From Lachnospiraceae bacterium (GTDB lineage: Bacteria > Bacillota > Clostridia > Lachnospirales > Lachnospiraceae), in contig JAFVDW010000052.1 in assembly GCA_017478245.1 (NCBI GenBank), positions 1-64,000 on the forward strand: a stretch of DNA of 64,000 nt. Direction: 5' to 3'. Within the stretch, counting starts at the first letter, position 1, and each line of letters starts with the position of its first letter. Of the stretch, positions 16,082 through 24,596 are shown piece by piece. A program made the translations under genes and the position numbers. The notes below the pieces were generated by a model, which searched no databases, was not told where the DNA came from, and was given only the letters and a program-made list of their open reading frames with translations.

Positions 16082-18380
16082 CCACGCTTTCCTCAATGCT
16101 CTTTTCTCCTGTCAGTGCTTTCTCTCCGGCGGAAAGGATAGCCTCCTTGATCTGCTGATTTGTCTGCACTGGTGTGGTCAGGGAGTCAATCAGATGTCTC
16201 AATTCTTCTTTTTCTTCGGTATTGGGCCATTTGACCTCCAGACCAACCAATTCACCGTCTTCGTTGGACATACCCAGACTATAGTCGTCATTTCCAATAG
16301 AAGGCTGTGCGGTAAACGCCTCGAATGCTTCTCGATTGATAGGAAAGCCATCATTTAAATCTACCTTTTGCACTTCTTTTTGCAGCAAGGTTTCCAGAAA
16401 TGCTTCCGCAGTCTCCGGATTCCTTGCATTAGCACACACACCCACCACGCCTGTAGGGACAAATAGGTTGGATGTTTGACCGTTCCATACTTGGAAGCGG
16501 TAATCCCTTGCGTTATTGCGGTATTCGTTACGCACGGAGACTAAGGTGCGATAGTCTCTCATGGAATACAGATATCCTGCTGCAAGAATCTGCTCTTTTA
16601 ACAGTTGATCCTGTGTTTGGGTGTCCATTCCCAGTTGAACTCTTTGTGCCTCCTGCACAGAATAGAATTCATAAACCATGTCCATATATCTTGCATAGCG
16701 CTGTTTTCGTTCTTCACTTAAGTTTTTCTGCTCCGCTGAATAAATTTGTCTGGCATCGTTGAGGAACTCCCGCAATGCTGCCTCATCCGGTCTGTTATCA
16801 GCGGTAATCCAGGCGTCTGCACACAGTGGGTACAGCTTTTCCAGAAGTGTCTCTGCGGTATAGGTGCCAAGTACCGTCCATTTGACCTGCCCACTATCGG
16901 CAATACGTTCTACGGCTTCAGCCAGAGAGTTCAAATCCCGAATACCCTTCAGATCCATTTCTGTCCCGGCAATGATGGGTATTTCGTAGCGAATGGGTAG
17001 AGCGAAGAGACCGTTTCTCTGTTGATACGCCTGTAGTATGTTTTCAAAAAAGTCGTTATTTGTTTTCCATTCTGCTACTTGAGATGTTAAATCTGCCAGA
17101 ATCCCTTTTTCCACATAGGAGTCAATAGGCATTCCGTCCAACAAAAGGAGATCAGGACCTTCCCCTGCCAACAGCCTGGTGTTCAGATTGCGGATGGCGT
17201 CGTCGGCTGTCATACCGTTTTCATCGGCAAGTCCAATCTCAAATCGAACGAATACCTCCGGATGCTCTCTGCGGAAAACACTGATGGCACGTCGTACGGT
17301 CTCGTTGTCGTTCAGACCGTAAATGGTAAGCTGTTCCTCCGGGACAGCAGACGCATTGGGATCGTATACATAAGAGTATAGTTCACCATTTTGATAGAGA
17401 ATCAGGAAGGTGTCCTCTGCCAGTGGGAGGAGGCTAATAGGCGTTCTGGTGGGATCACCCAACGTATTCAGATTGCCGTCTGCCAACTGTTCCATGACAC
17501 TGCCGTCTATAATGTGGTGATAGATGCCCCCTCTCGATGCCAGATATAGGGAACTACCTGCTTTCTCTCCGATGGCATTACACAGGGCAATTCCGCTGCC
17601 CGCCACACGCTGTTCCGCCACGAAAGTGTTCAATACGGTATCCTCGCTGTTAAGTTGACCGCTCTCATAGTCGTAAAAATAAACGAAGGTACCATCCAGT
17701 ACAACCAATTGTGTACCACTGGTGCACATCGATAAACCGTCCATATGCTCCGTTTCAAAAAGCAATTTATAGCTTTGGTTCCATACATCGATTTCGTACA
17801 CCTTGTAGTCGGTGGTTGCAAACAAATGTCCGTCGGGACTGAAAATTTCCTGAGTAAGGCAGGTCTTATAATCCTCCAGACCCAATTCAAAATCCTGTTT
17901 CGTTCCGTCGGCAGTAAGGTACACATATTTTTCAGGATAGAGCTTTTCAGCAGTGGATTCGTTCCACATAGTATACGAAAGAAAAATGCTGCCATCAGGA
18001 GCCATTGCACCGTCCAGGTCATTGCACGATTGAATAATCCCGGATAGAGCTGTTACTTCCTCACAGCTCCAGTCATTGCCTCCGTCGGTGGAAATGTATT
18101 TGATGCCGTTTTGATAATCGAAGATTCCGAGGCTGCCGTCTGACATTTGCACCAGACTGCCCGTACCCTCAAAACCATCGGGCGTGGAAAGCTGTGTTTC
18201 CATATATCTTCCTTTTGCCGTGGCATGGTTGTTTGTGTTTTCGTCTTTACTTATATTGCTTCCGGTACTGCCGGTTTCTTTGTTGCTGTTGCCGCATCCC
18301 ATCAGACCGGATACTGAAAAAAATAAAAGTAGACAGACGAGAAAACGTGGATAGATGTAATGCTTCTTTTTTTGCTGCAT
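16041..18380 (-). CDS. extracellular solute-binding lipoprotein with N-terminal beta-propeller-like region
   Basis: An unusually long (779 residues) binding protein. The signal peptide ends at SGLMGC, making Cys29 the lipidation site. Residues about 55-345 contain repeated beta-strand blocks with an Asp-box-like turn (ISTDGGNDWS) and read as a beta-propeller or BNR-like region. Residues about 350-775 are a family 1 sugar-binding fold, starting LTIYGLNDNETVRRAISVFRREHPEV, with GPDLLLLDGMPIDSYVEKGIL in the middle. Ordinary family 1 proteins are about 420-450 residues. The extra domain may bind a polysaccharide or sense the ligand. It heads the operon and is divergent from a two-component system. 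Confidence 0.82.
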   Translation of the reverse strand: MQQKKKHYIYPRFLVCLLLFFSVSGLMGCGNSNKETGSTGSNISKDENTNNHATAKGRYMETQLSTPDGFEGTGSLVQMSDGSLGIFDYQNGIKYISTDGGNDWSCEEVTALSGIIQSCNDLDGAMAPDGSIFLSYTMWNESTAEKLYPEKYVYLTADGTKQDFELGLEDYKTCLTQEIFSPDGHLFATTDYKVYEIDVWNQSYKLLFETEHMDGLSMCTSGTQLVVLDGTFVYFYDYESGQLNSEDTVLNTFVAEQRVAGSGIALCNAIGEKAGSSLYLASRGGIYHHIIDGSVMEQLADGNLNTLGDPTRTPISLLPLAEDTFLILYQNGELYSYVYDPNASAVPEEQLTIYGLNDNETVRRAISVFRREHPEVFVRFEIGLADENGMTADDAIRNLNTRLLAGEGPDLLLLDGMPIDSYVEKGILADLTSQVAEWKTNNDFFENILQAYQQRNGLFALPIRYEIPIIAGTEMDLKGIRDLNSLAEAVERIADSGQVKWTVLGTYTAETLLEKLYPLCADAWITADNRPDEAALREFLNDARQIYSAEQKNLSEERKQRYARYMDMVYEFYSVQEAQRVQLGMDTQTQDQLLKEQILAAGYLYSMRDYRTLVSVRNEYRNNARDYRFQVWNGQTSNLFVPTGVVGVCANARNPETAEAFLETLLQKEVQKVDLNDGFPINREAFEAFTAQPSIGNDDYSLGMSNEDGELVGLEVKWPNTEEKEELRHLIDSLTTPVQTNQQIKEAILSAGEKALTGEKSIEESVDEIVQKISLQLSE

Positions 18381-18432
18381 GGCGATATCCTCTCATTCTT
18401 GAATTTGTTTTACAAAAATATAACATAGCAAT

Positions 18433-18458
18433 CTCTAATCTTTCTCTAAGAATTAGAG
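18433..18458. promoter_or_regulatory. probable response-regulator binding repeats
   Basis: CTCTAA occurs at 18433-18438 and again at 18444-18449, exactly 11 bases apart (one helical turn). The inverted copy TTAGAG follows at 18453-18458. This is the classic spacing for OmpR-type regulators. It lies in the divergent space between the solute-binding protein gene and the response regulator gene. Confidence 0.45.
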
Positions 18459-18513
18459 AAAAAATAAAGATAACTGTGCTAAGATAATAAAGAACATCAG
18501 AAAGGAGCTTTCT

Positions 18514-19182
18514 ATGCGTATATTATTGATAGAGGATGATCATGATTTGAGTTATTCGCTGGCTTTTCAGTTGGAAAAGAAGGGGTGTCAAGTGGATATC
18601 TGTGAAGATGGGGGGGAGGCAGAATATTATACAAAGCAACAGATTTATGACCTGATTTTGCTTGATCGGATGTTGCCGCATGTGGATGGAATGACCATTT
18701 TGAAAAAATTGCGTTCCCAGGGGAATGTTGTTCCAGTGATACTGTTGACTGCGTTGGGTGAGATAAGCAACAAAATAGACGGATTGGATGCGGGTGCGGA
18801 TGATTATCTGGTCAAGCCCTTTGATTTCGAAGAGCTGCTTGCCCGTATACGCTGTATCCGTAGACGACCGCGGATTTTAGAAAATCAGGAAATACATTCT
18901 TATAGTGATATTTCCTATAATAGTGTGGAAAATATTCTGACCGGACCGAAAGGCTCCTGTACACTCTCCAAAAAGGAAGGGGCATTGTTGGAATACTTCC
19001 TGCTCAACCGGGTGCAGACGTTACCGCGTATGACGCTTCTCGTCAAAGTGTGGGGACCGGATGCAGAGGTGGAAGAAGGTAATTTGGACAATTATGTGTA
19101 TTTCATCAGACGGCGGATCAAAAGTGTAGGCTCGGTTGTAACCTTGAAAACGGTTCGCGGAGTTGGTTATCGATTGGAATGA
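18514..19182 (+). CDS. OmpR/PhoB-family response regulator
   Basis: A 222-residue two-component regulator. The receiver domain (residues 1-115) has the acidic pocket Glu7-Asp8-Asp9, the phospho-acceptor Asp51 in LILLDRMLP and the conserved Lys in DYLVKPF. The winged-helix effector domain (about 130-220) ends with the typical VWGPDAEVEEGNLDNYVYFI and TVRGVGYRLE. The ribosome site AGAAAGGAG is strong. The kinase follows after 27 bases. The divergent ABC operon and the 11-bp-spaced repeats in the shared promoter region make that operon the likely target. Confidence 0.94.
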   Translation: MRILLIEDDHDLSYSLAFQLEKKGCQVDICEDGGEAEYYTKQQIYDLILLDRMLPHVDGMTILKKLRSQGNVVPVILLTALGEISNKIDGLDAGADDYLVKPFDFEELLARIRCIRRRPRILENQEIHSYSDISYNSVENILTGPKGSCTLSKKEGALLEYFLLNRVQTLPRMTLLVKVWGPDAEVEEGNLDNYVYFIRRRIKSVGSVVTLKTVRGVGYRLE

Positions 19183-19209
19183 GGGACTGAAAAAGGAAAG
19201 GGAAAAGTT

Positions 19210-20487
19210 ATGTATCAAAAAACACGTCTGAAACTGGCAGGTCTTTTCACCGGAATCACATGGCTGCTCCTGGTTTCGTTGTCTGTTGGATTTCAAGCTA
19301 TTTCGGAAAAGGATAGCAGAGAAAACAGTTTCTTAAGCTTTACCGGAGAGATGAACACGCTGCTTTCAAATCTGGAAAGTCAGCAGACAATCACCTACGA
19401 ATGGATTACCAAGGTTCGTGCAGGAGATAAATATATCATTGCGCTTTACGACAATGGAGAGCCATTATCTTATACGGTAGATATTTTGACCGCAGAGGAA
19501 CTGCGGTTGGCGGAAGAGCTGGCGGGAAATAATAAGGAATGGATTGAGGAGATTACGGATTCGTCTGCTTACGGATTGACGCATAAGGAATTTGCCTACA
19601 AAGCGTTGCAGCAAGAATATTACGTTAGTATCAGCAACGTGCACCGCTCCTCCGGGAATCTGTGTACGCTCATTCTATTTTCCACGAAGGAGTTGGAGAC
19701 TCGTTTCTTTCGCCAGAGAATGTTACTTATGGGGATGAACATGATAGCATTGTTGCTCCTGTTCTTCTTTTCTTATTTTTACACAGGAAGACTGATGCGC
19801 CCGATCAAGAAATCCTATGAGCAACAGGCGAGCTTTATTGCAGCAGCGTCTCATGAACTGCGAACGCCGCTTTCTGTCATATTATCTTGTAACTCTGCGC
19901 TGCAATATGCAGAACCCTTCGAGCAGGAGCCTTTCTTTCGTACCATTGAATCGGAAGGGAATCGGATGTCACACTTAATCAGTGATATGCTTACCCTGGC
20001 TCGTTCGGATAGTCATAACTGGTCGTTTTGTATGAAGAAGCATGAGTTGGATACAATTCTTCTAAATCTGTATGAGGCTTATAAGCCCATTGCAACTGGG
20101 AAAGGCATAGATTTATTTCTGCAGTTGGAGGATAAGATATTTCCTGTCTGTAATTGTGATGAAGAACGCATTACACAGGTGATGGAAATATTGCTATCCA
20201 ATGCTATCAGTTATGGAAGGGAAAAAGGGATAATCATACTGAAGCTGATTCATCGGCGCAGGGAATTCTGTCTACAGGTCATCGATAATGGTATCGGAAT
20301 CTCGCCTTCTGCCAAGGATCATATCTTTGAGCGCTTTTACAGAGAGGATGCTTCCAGGTCCGGCAAGGAGCACTTTGGGCTTGGACTTAGTATAGCCCAA
20401 GAAATCATCACAGCGCATCATGGGAAAATCAGTGTCTCTGACACGCCGGGCGGAGGGACAACCTTTACAATCATCCTTCCGCAATGA
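19210..20487 (+). CDS. sensor histidine kinase
   Basis: A 425-residue membrane kinase. Two transmembrane helices (about 8-30 and 172-193) enclose an extracytoplasmic sensor of about 140 residues. The HisKA dimerization region carries the phospho-accepting His215 in AAASHELRTPLSV. The HATPase domain shows the N box (LLSNAISYG), G1 (VIDNGIGIS), F box and G2 (HFGLGLSIAQEII). No clear HAMP domain separates TM2 from HisKA; the linker is only about 15 residues. It is co-transcribed with the response regulator and probably senses an external signal linked to the neighbouring transporter. Confidence 0.93.
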   Translation: MYQKTRLKLAGLFTGITWLLLVSLSVGFQAISEKDSRENSFLSFTGEMNTLLSNLESQQTITYEWITKVRAGDKYIIALYDNGEPLSYTVDILTAEELRLAEELAGNNKEWIEEITDSSAYGLTHKEFAYKALQQEYYVSISNVHRSSGNLCTLILFSTKELETRFFRQRMLLMGMNMIALLLLFFFSYFYTGRLMRPIKKSYEQQASFIAAASHELRTPLSVILSCNSALQYAEPFEQEPFFRTIESEGNRMSHLISDMLTLARSDSHNWSFCMKKHELDTILLNLYEAYKPIATGKGIDLFLQLEDKIFPVCNCDEERITQVMEILLSNAISYGREKGIIILKLIHRRREFCLQVIDNGIGISPSAKDHIFERFYREDASRSGKEHFGLGLSIAQEIITAHHGKISVSDTPGGGTTFTIILPQ

Positions 20488-20598
20488 GAAAAACAATGAA
20501 ATCATGTGAATTTAATGGAGTTGTTGAGATATGCCCCAAAGTGTAGCAAGAAATCGGTAGAACTGACGAAGGATGAAGTAAAAATGTTCACGCTGTAA

Positions 20599-20628
20599 GT
20601 CATACCCTTTCAGAATTATTCATACAAT
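20599..20628 (+). promoter_or_regulatory. sigma-E-type sporulation promoter of spoIIID
   Basis: A -35 like GTCATACC (20599-20606) and a -10 CATACAAT (20621-20628) are separated by 14 bases. This matches the Bacillus/Clostridium sigma-E consensus very closely, and spoIIID is a known sigma-E regulon member. The ATG at 20627 lies inside the -10 and so cannot be the start; the TTG at 20657 is used. Confidence 0.75.
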
Positions 20629-20656
20629 GTTAAAAAGATTCTTGAGGGGTATTCTT

Positions 20657-20785
20657 TTGAAGGATTATATTGAAGAGCGCGCTGTCAGCATTGCCAATTA
20701 CATCATTGACAGTCAGGCAACAGTCCGGCAGACGGCCAAGGCGTTCGGTGTATCCAAATCGACTGTACATACGGTTGTTGCATAA
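20657..20785 (+). pseudogene. spoIIID: spoIIID 5' part, interrupted by mobile element
   Basis: The first 38 codons are those of SpoIIID, the mother-cell DNA-binding regulator of sporulation: LKDYIEERAVSIANYII then ATVRQTAKAFGVSKSTVH. They start with TTG at 20657, preceded by GAGGGGT. The homology stops in the middle of the helix-turn-helix, and four foreign codons (Thr-Val-Val-Ala) and a stop follow. The break coincides with GTACATA at 20765-20771. The missing C-terminal half is found in the same strand and frame at 33873-34019. As it stands this half could make only a 42-residue fragment that lacks most of the recognition helix. Confidence 0.9.
20765..20771 (+). repeat. attL core of the spoIIID element
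   Basis: GTACATA, identical to 33873-33879. It covers codons Val-His and one base of the next Lys codon of spoIIID. The flanking context is ACT on the left versus ACC at the right copy. Confidence 0.75.
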
Positions 20786-20921
20786 TAGAACGGTTTGTAG
20801 GGAAGGTGATCTGGGAAATAGAATAGGATATTTTATAGAGCTATACACGAAGTGCCTGATAGGCAGTGAGTGTATGGCATTTTTGTGTTATGAAATATGT
20901 TGCAATGAGTGTTTTTATTTG

Positions 20922-20951
20922 TTGAAGCTCGAAAGTGAATCATGTTATAAT
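20922..20951 (+). promoter_or_regulatory. sigma-A-type promoter at the left end of the element
   Basis: TTGAAG at 20922-20927 and a perfect TATAAT at 20946-20951 are separated by 18 bases. It would drive the membrane protein gene at 21042. Confidence 0.6.
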
Positions 20952-21041
20952 TGTCAGCAGAACAATAGAGGGAGTTTGACCGACAAAGTAGGTTTCGACT
21001 AAATATTTGGGAAAAAAATAAGAAGTGAAGAGGTACAGAGG

Positions 21042-22673
21042 ATGAAAAAAGTATATTTGGGTATTGTAACAGGCATTGATGCTTTTCTTGCATTAGCGGG
21101 TGGAATGAGTCTCTTTGTGGGGAACCGGACAAATGAAGTATATGATTGGATTATTTTTATCTTTGATTTGTTATGCCTTGTGATATCGGTTGTGTCCTTA
21201 ATAAGATTGTTTGCAGGACGAAAAAATGCAGTGGCTCTTTCCATATTGACGAAATTGGCTCTTTTTTTCCTGGCAGTTGCGCTTGACAGTTTGTTGACAA
21301 ATGGTCATATTGGTGCTTTTATCGTCTTATTAATTTTCGCGGCGCCGTTTGCGATAGGAGCTGTTTTGCTTGGAAGATCGACTGCGAAGAGTAGCAAATC
21401 TGCTCCTGTTAATCTCGTGGGATTTCAGTTTGAATGCTATCCTACTGATGAGACATTACAGGATGTAATGAGAGAATATTTACAGATCAACAACAAACAA
21501 AGTGAAAAAGAGTTGAGCTCAGAGGAACAGTTGTGTGTTAAGAAACAAGCCCTGAAGCCGGCAGCTTATTTTCTCTATTGGCTTCTGAAAAAACAGTTTA
21601 TGAGTGAGGATTTTTTGTCAAAAGTCGATGCTGATCAGATCGAGGCTGTATGTGCCGGGAAACTCCTTCCGATTGAAGTGTTGAAGGATCAGGATTACAA
21701 GTTGGTAAATACAGATCTGCAGAAGAGCATTCTGCCGTTTATTCGGGATTACTTTAAGAATCCCACAGCCATTTATTCGCCGTATCAAGGGGAAGAATAT
21801 TTTGCAAAATATCTGTTTGACTACTATGAATTTATCAAAAACGAGGGTGGCTTGTTTTACGATGTAGATTTTTCGTGGGAAATCTGTGACAAAATGTTTA
21901 CCCGCATTGAGAAGCGCTTTCAGGATTACGAAGGGCAGGATGAGTATGAAGATGATGAGGCTATAGGGAGTGTACATAGCGAACTGTTTAAGGCAGATCT
22001 GATGGTATATCGAGGTGGAGTTAAGGTGCTTGACAATATCACGGATGCGTATATCCAGCGTTGTAAGAATGATCTGGATCAGCTTGCACAATCAGAGCTT
22101 GAGAAGTTAAAAAGATGGACCAATGAGTCTTATTGTGAGAGTGAGGAAATTGATTTCTTTGCAGAATTTCAACCATTTAGGATCTATGTTTTTGAACCCA
22201 AGAAGGAAGAGGATCTGGTATATAGTGTCCGTGGAGAAGCTGATTTTGAGGAAGAACACGGAATCTCTTTCACTGTTCGAAACGGAAAACTTCTGTCCAT
22301 GGATTATGCTATGGATGGATCCGATCCCTATAGTATAGTCATGACGGATTATTATGCGTTCCTTTGCAGTGATCTGGATTTTGAAACATTAAAAACGGAA
22401 GAACAATTGGAGCAGTTGGAACGAGAGGGCAAGCTTGTGAAGGTTGAGCTTCCGGTAGCAGATGAAAATGACACAGATACTAAGCGGACTATTTACATCA
22501 CCCAACATGCTTATAACAGAATACTGCAATATCAATTTCTGGAAGAGGCGCTACAGGCGTCAAGTGCAGGGAGGCTCAAGGGCAAATATTCTTTGAAGTT
22601 CCGTGATGATATATTGGTTCCGCTAAACATTAAAAACACTTATTTTGAAATCAAGGTTTGGGAACAGGAGTAG
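21042..22673 (+). CDS. hypothetical membrane protein of the mobile element
   Basis: A 543-residue protein with four hydrophobic helices in the first 120 residues and a large cytoplasmic, acidic, helical remainder. Around residues 395-430 the segment ADFEEEHGISFTVRNGKLLSM has the look of a DUF6985-type unit common in immunity-like proteins, but the match is from memory and weak. I cannot assign a function. It is the first gene of the element, with its own sigma-A promoter and the ribosome site GAAGAGG. The following genes (DUF1871, SUKH-3-like) belong to families seen as immunity proteins, so it may be part of an immunity or defence block. Confidence 0.7.
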   Translation: MKKVYLGIVTGIDAFLALAGGMSLFVGNRTNEVYDWIIFIFDLLCLVISVVSLIRLFAGRKNAVALSILTKLALFFLAVALDSLLTNGHIGAFIVLLIFAAPFAIGAVLLGRSTAKSSKSAPVNLVGFQFECYPTDETLQDVMREYLQINNKQSEKELSSEEQLCVKKQALKPAAYFLYWLLKKQFMSEDFLSKVDADQIEAVCAGKLLPIEVLKDQDYKLVNTDLQKSILPFIRDYFKNPTAIYSPYQGEEYFAKYLFDYYEFIKNEGGLFYDVDFSWEICDKMFTRIEKRFQDYEGQDEYEDDEAIGSVHSELFKADLMVYRGGVKVLDNITDAYIQRCKNDLDQLAQSELEKLKRWTNESYCESEEIDFFAEFQPFRIYVFEPKKEEDLVYSVRGEADFEEEHGISFTVRNGKLLSMDYAMDGSDPYSIVMTDYYAFLCSDLDFETLKTEEQLEQLEREGKLVKVELPVADENDTDTKRTIYITQHAYNRILQYQFLEEALQASSAGRLKGKYSLKFRDDILVPLNIKNTYFEIKVWEQE

Positions 22674-22700
22674 GGACTTAACATTGGAGAAATATTGTGA

Positions 22701-22988
22701 ATGTATGATATTCGGACAGAAAATAGAATTGGGAAAATGAAGTTAGAAGATATTATCAACAAATGGGATCCTGTTGGTTTATTCCCTATGGCGCCAGATG
22801 ATGAATATGAGAAAGAAATCAAAAGAATAGGGGATTACATAAATGCTACTGAAGAAATCTGTGCGAAAGAGCTTGCAGAGTATATCAGTCAAATATTTTC
22901 TGCTGCCTTTGGAAAGGATGTCTTTTTGGATAATGACGAGGAATGCATGGGCATTGCCGAAAACATACTGCGATATCTTAATGGTTAA
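22701..22988 (+). CDS. DUF1871 family protein (immunity-like)
   Basis: A 95-residue protein with the DUF1871 pattern: IINKWDPVGLFPMAPDDEY, then conserved LAEYISQIFSAAFGKD and a C-terminal ILRYL. DUF1871 proteins (YugE-like) are frequent in polymorphic-toxin immunity clusters; their biochemical action is not settled. The start at 22701 is supported by GGAGA 10 bases upstream. An internal ATG at 22737 begins at MKLEDIINKW, where relatives usually start, and cannot be excluded. No cognate toxin is visible nearby. Confidence 0.7.
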   Translation: MYDIRTENRIGKMKLEDIINKWDPVGLFPMAPDDEYEKEIKRIGDYINATEEICAKELAEYISQIFSAAFGKDVFLDNDEECMGIAENILRYLNG

Positions 22989-23162
22989 AACGTAACACAT
23001 GTTACATGATAGAAACACAATTAATAATGAATTAAACAATGGGGAAAATATTACTTCGCTGCGTGTGTATAGCATTGATAGATTGACTGGAATGTTTAAA
23101 GTTTCTTGCATAAATTGTTAAGAATTGTATGAGCAATTAGCGAATTTTATAAAATAGGAGAG

Positions 23163-23552
23163 ATGACAACGAAAACTGTGAAAAAAATATTAGAGCAAGC
23201 AGGTTATTATGAAAAATGAAAAACAGATGTCAGAAGGATAATGACTATGTACGATAATATGGGGTATATTTATAATGAGAAACAAAAGCGATTTATGGAA
23301 CACTATGCTTTTTTGGAAATTCATTATACCCATCCCATATGGAGTGAAGATATGGTTATAAATTTAAATCCGATGAAAGCACAAGATGAAATTTCCATGG
23401 ATGTTGTGGAAGAATACAATAATTTTTTGGAAGATCAGTTATTAATTATAGGTGAGATAGAAAAGGAAAATATGACGTTGTTTTTTTCAGAAAAAGGTTT
23501 TTTTACTCTGCCTATGACGATTGTATCATTAATTGGGGAGATTATTTTATGA
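23163..23552 (+). pseudogene. SUKH-3-like immunity gene with in-frame TGA
   Basis: Two stretches in one frame make a SUKH-3-type immunity protein. Codons 1-18 (KTVKKILEQAGYYEK) are the family N-terminus. TGA at 23217-23219 follows where relatives have an Arg in an AGWYxGR-like motif. The frame then stays open to 23552 (FLEIHYTHPIWSED, LLIIGEIEKENMTLFFSEKG). An AGA-to-TGA change would explain the stop. Translation could restart at ATG 23241, which has GAAGGA just ahead, giving a 103-residue protein lacking the N-terminal helix. The C-terminus looks shorter than usual. The family assignment is by eye. Confidence 0.55.
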
Positions 23553-23901
23553 TATTATTAAAAAAACTTGTATATGGTGAGAAAGGGATACTGCAAATCT
23601 TGGATTGAGAGAGAGTATCAGTTACCAAATTTCATTTTCAAAATCTTCATAAATAAGCGATGGCTCTATTTTAATTAACGCTATCTCTGTAGTTCCTCTA
23701 TATTGCTTTTATTTCAACGAGGGATTATCTATGGGCATATTATCCCTTAGCTACTAAGGGCGCACTTCTATACCTACCCTTCCGGCAGGTGATGTGCGCC
23801 CTCTTTTCATTTCATTCCATCGGGAGATTGCGGGAAGAATCCCGGACAAGGGCGGTGCCCTTGCGCTGACCTTGCGGCAGCTATCCCCGGTTCAAGTTCA
23901 A
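23553..23901. other. non-coding stretch with strong hairpin
   Basis: No convincing ORF lies here. From 23758 to 23806 a hairpin is seen (see the oriT candidate). The sequence just before it (GGGATTATCTATGGGCATA and the flanking bases) also has weak dyad symmetry. This boundary separates the plus-strand immunity-like genes from minus-strand element genes. Confidence 0.5.
23758..23806. other. candidate oriT / hairpin with MOBQ-like core
   Basis: GGGCGCAC at 23758-23765 pairs with GTGCGCCC at 23794-23801, followed by TCTTTT. The arm reads GTGCGCCCT on both strands (AAGTGCGCCCTTAG on minus). AAGTGCGCCCT is the nick-region core I recall for RSF1010/MOBQ plasmids, whose relaxases are the MobA/MobL type encoded 1.1 kb downstream. 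The same hairpin could instead be a terminator for both flanking transcription units. Confidence 0.4.
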
Positions 23902-24003
23902 TTAGTTTTTTTTTTTTCCACGACCGTTGCCCTTGGGTGTCTTGAATATATCTGAGTAGCGTTGTATCAGATCGGCAAAGGTTTTAAATTCATAAGGATC
24001 CAT
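23902..24003 (-). CDS. possible small protein of the element
   Basis: A 33-codon ORF on the minus strand that begins 3 bases after the stop of the preceding decayed gene (DPYEFKTFADLIQRYSDIF, then a basic Lys/Arg/Gly tail). It ends within a run of 12 A (23906-23917 on the plus strand as T), so a slippage by one base would extend it. No strong ribosome site is visible. The composition looks protein-like, but I do not recognise it. Confidence 0.35.
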   Translation of the reverse strand: MDPYEFKTFADLIQRYSDIFKTPKGNGRGKKKN

Positions 24004-24006
24004 TTT

Positions 24007-24596
24007 TTAAAAATTTATTTTGAACATCTTGCTGTACATGACCATTTGAGCCTGGGTGGCATTATCAGCTTTCTGCACTTCTTCAAATGCTTCCAGTACC
24101 TCATCTATCTCGGTTGTATCACTTCCGGTATTGGAGTCTCCGGCATGAGCTTCTTTAATGTCTTTGGCTATAAGGGCTATGTCTTTCCCAAGTAAATTCC
24201 CAAAATATTCTTCCTCTTTGATGGTTGCAGAAGCCAGGGTTTTCATGAAATGATCATTGTCGGAAATGTTTTTTTCTTTTAGCTTCATCCGGGATACTTC
24301 GATATATTTATTCATATTGCGTATTTGCGCGGCAGCCAGATTGTCCACATAGATCTCTAAGTCGGAGAGCATGTTTGGAAATTCCGGATGCTTGATCAAT
24401 TCGCAGATTAGTCTCACATTGAGATTTCCATCTTTCAGAATTTCAACGGTGCTATCATCCAGTCCGAGTTCATCTATCGGGAAGGAATGCTGTTCCTTCT
24501 TTCGTGTGTTCCCATTCTGATTCTTTTATCGCCTTATCTATTTTACCAAGTCCATAATACCTTTTACAACAGAATTTCCAAAAACGTGGAAATTCT
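24007..24596 (-). pseudogene. decayed mobile-element gene, frameshifted and 5'-truncated
   Basis: From 24007 to about 24475 the minus strand encodes a helical, acidic protein in one frame (DELGLDDSTVEILKDGNLN, DLEIYVDNLAAAQIRNMNKY, ending in MVMYSKMFKINF). Upstream to about 24596 a second frame continues with protein-like sequence (EFPRFWKFCCKRYYGLGKI, then EWEHTKEGTAFLPDR) and stops just where the first begins. A one-base shift near 24470 would join them. No start codon remains upstream. From GTG 24415-24417 a 136-residue product could still be made. The family is unknown; the position suggests an element maintenance gene. Confidence 0.45.

Noticed and set aside
20657..20785. A free-standing 42-residue SpoIIID-like regulator
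   Set aside because: The homology breaks in the middle of the helix-turn-helix and the missing half with matching frame and core repeat is present at 33873-34019.
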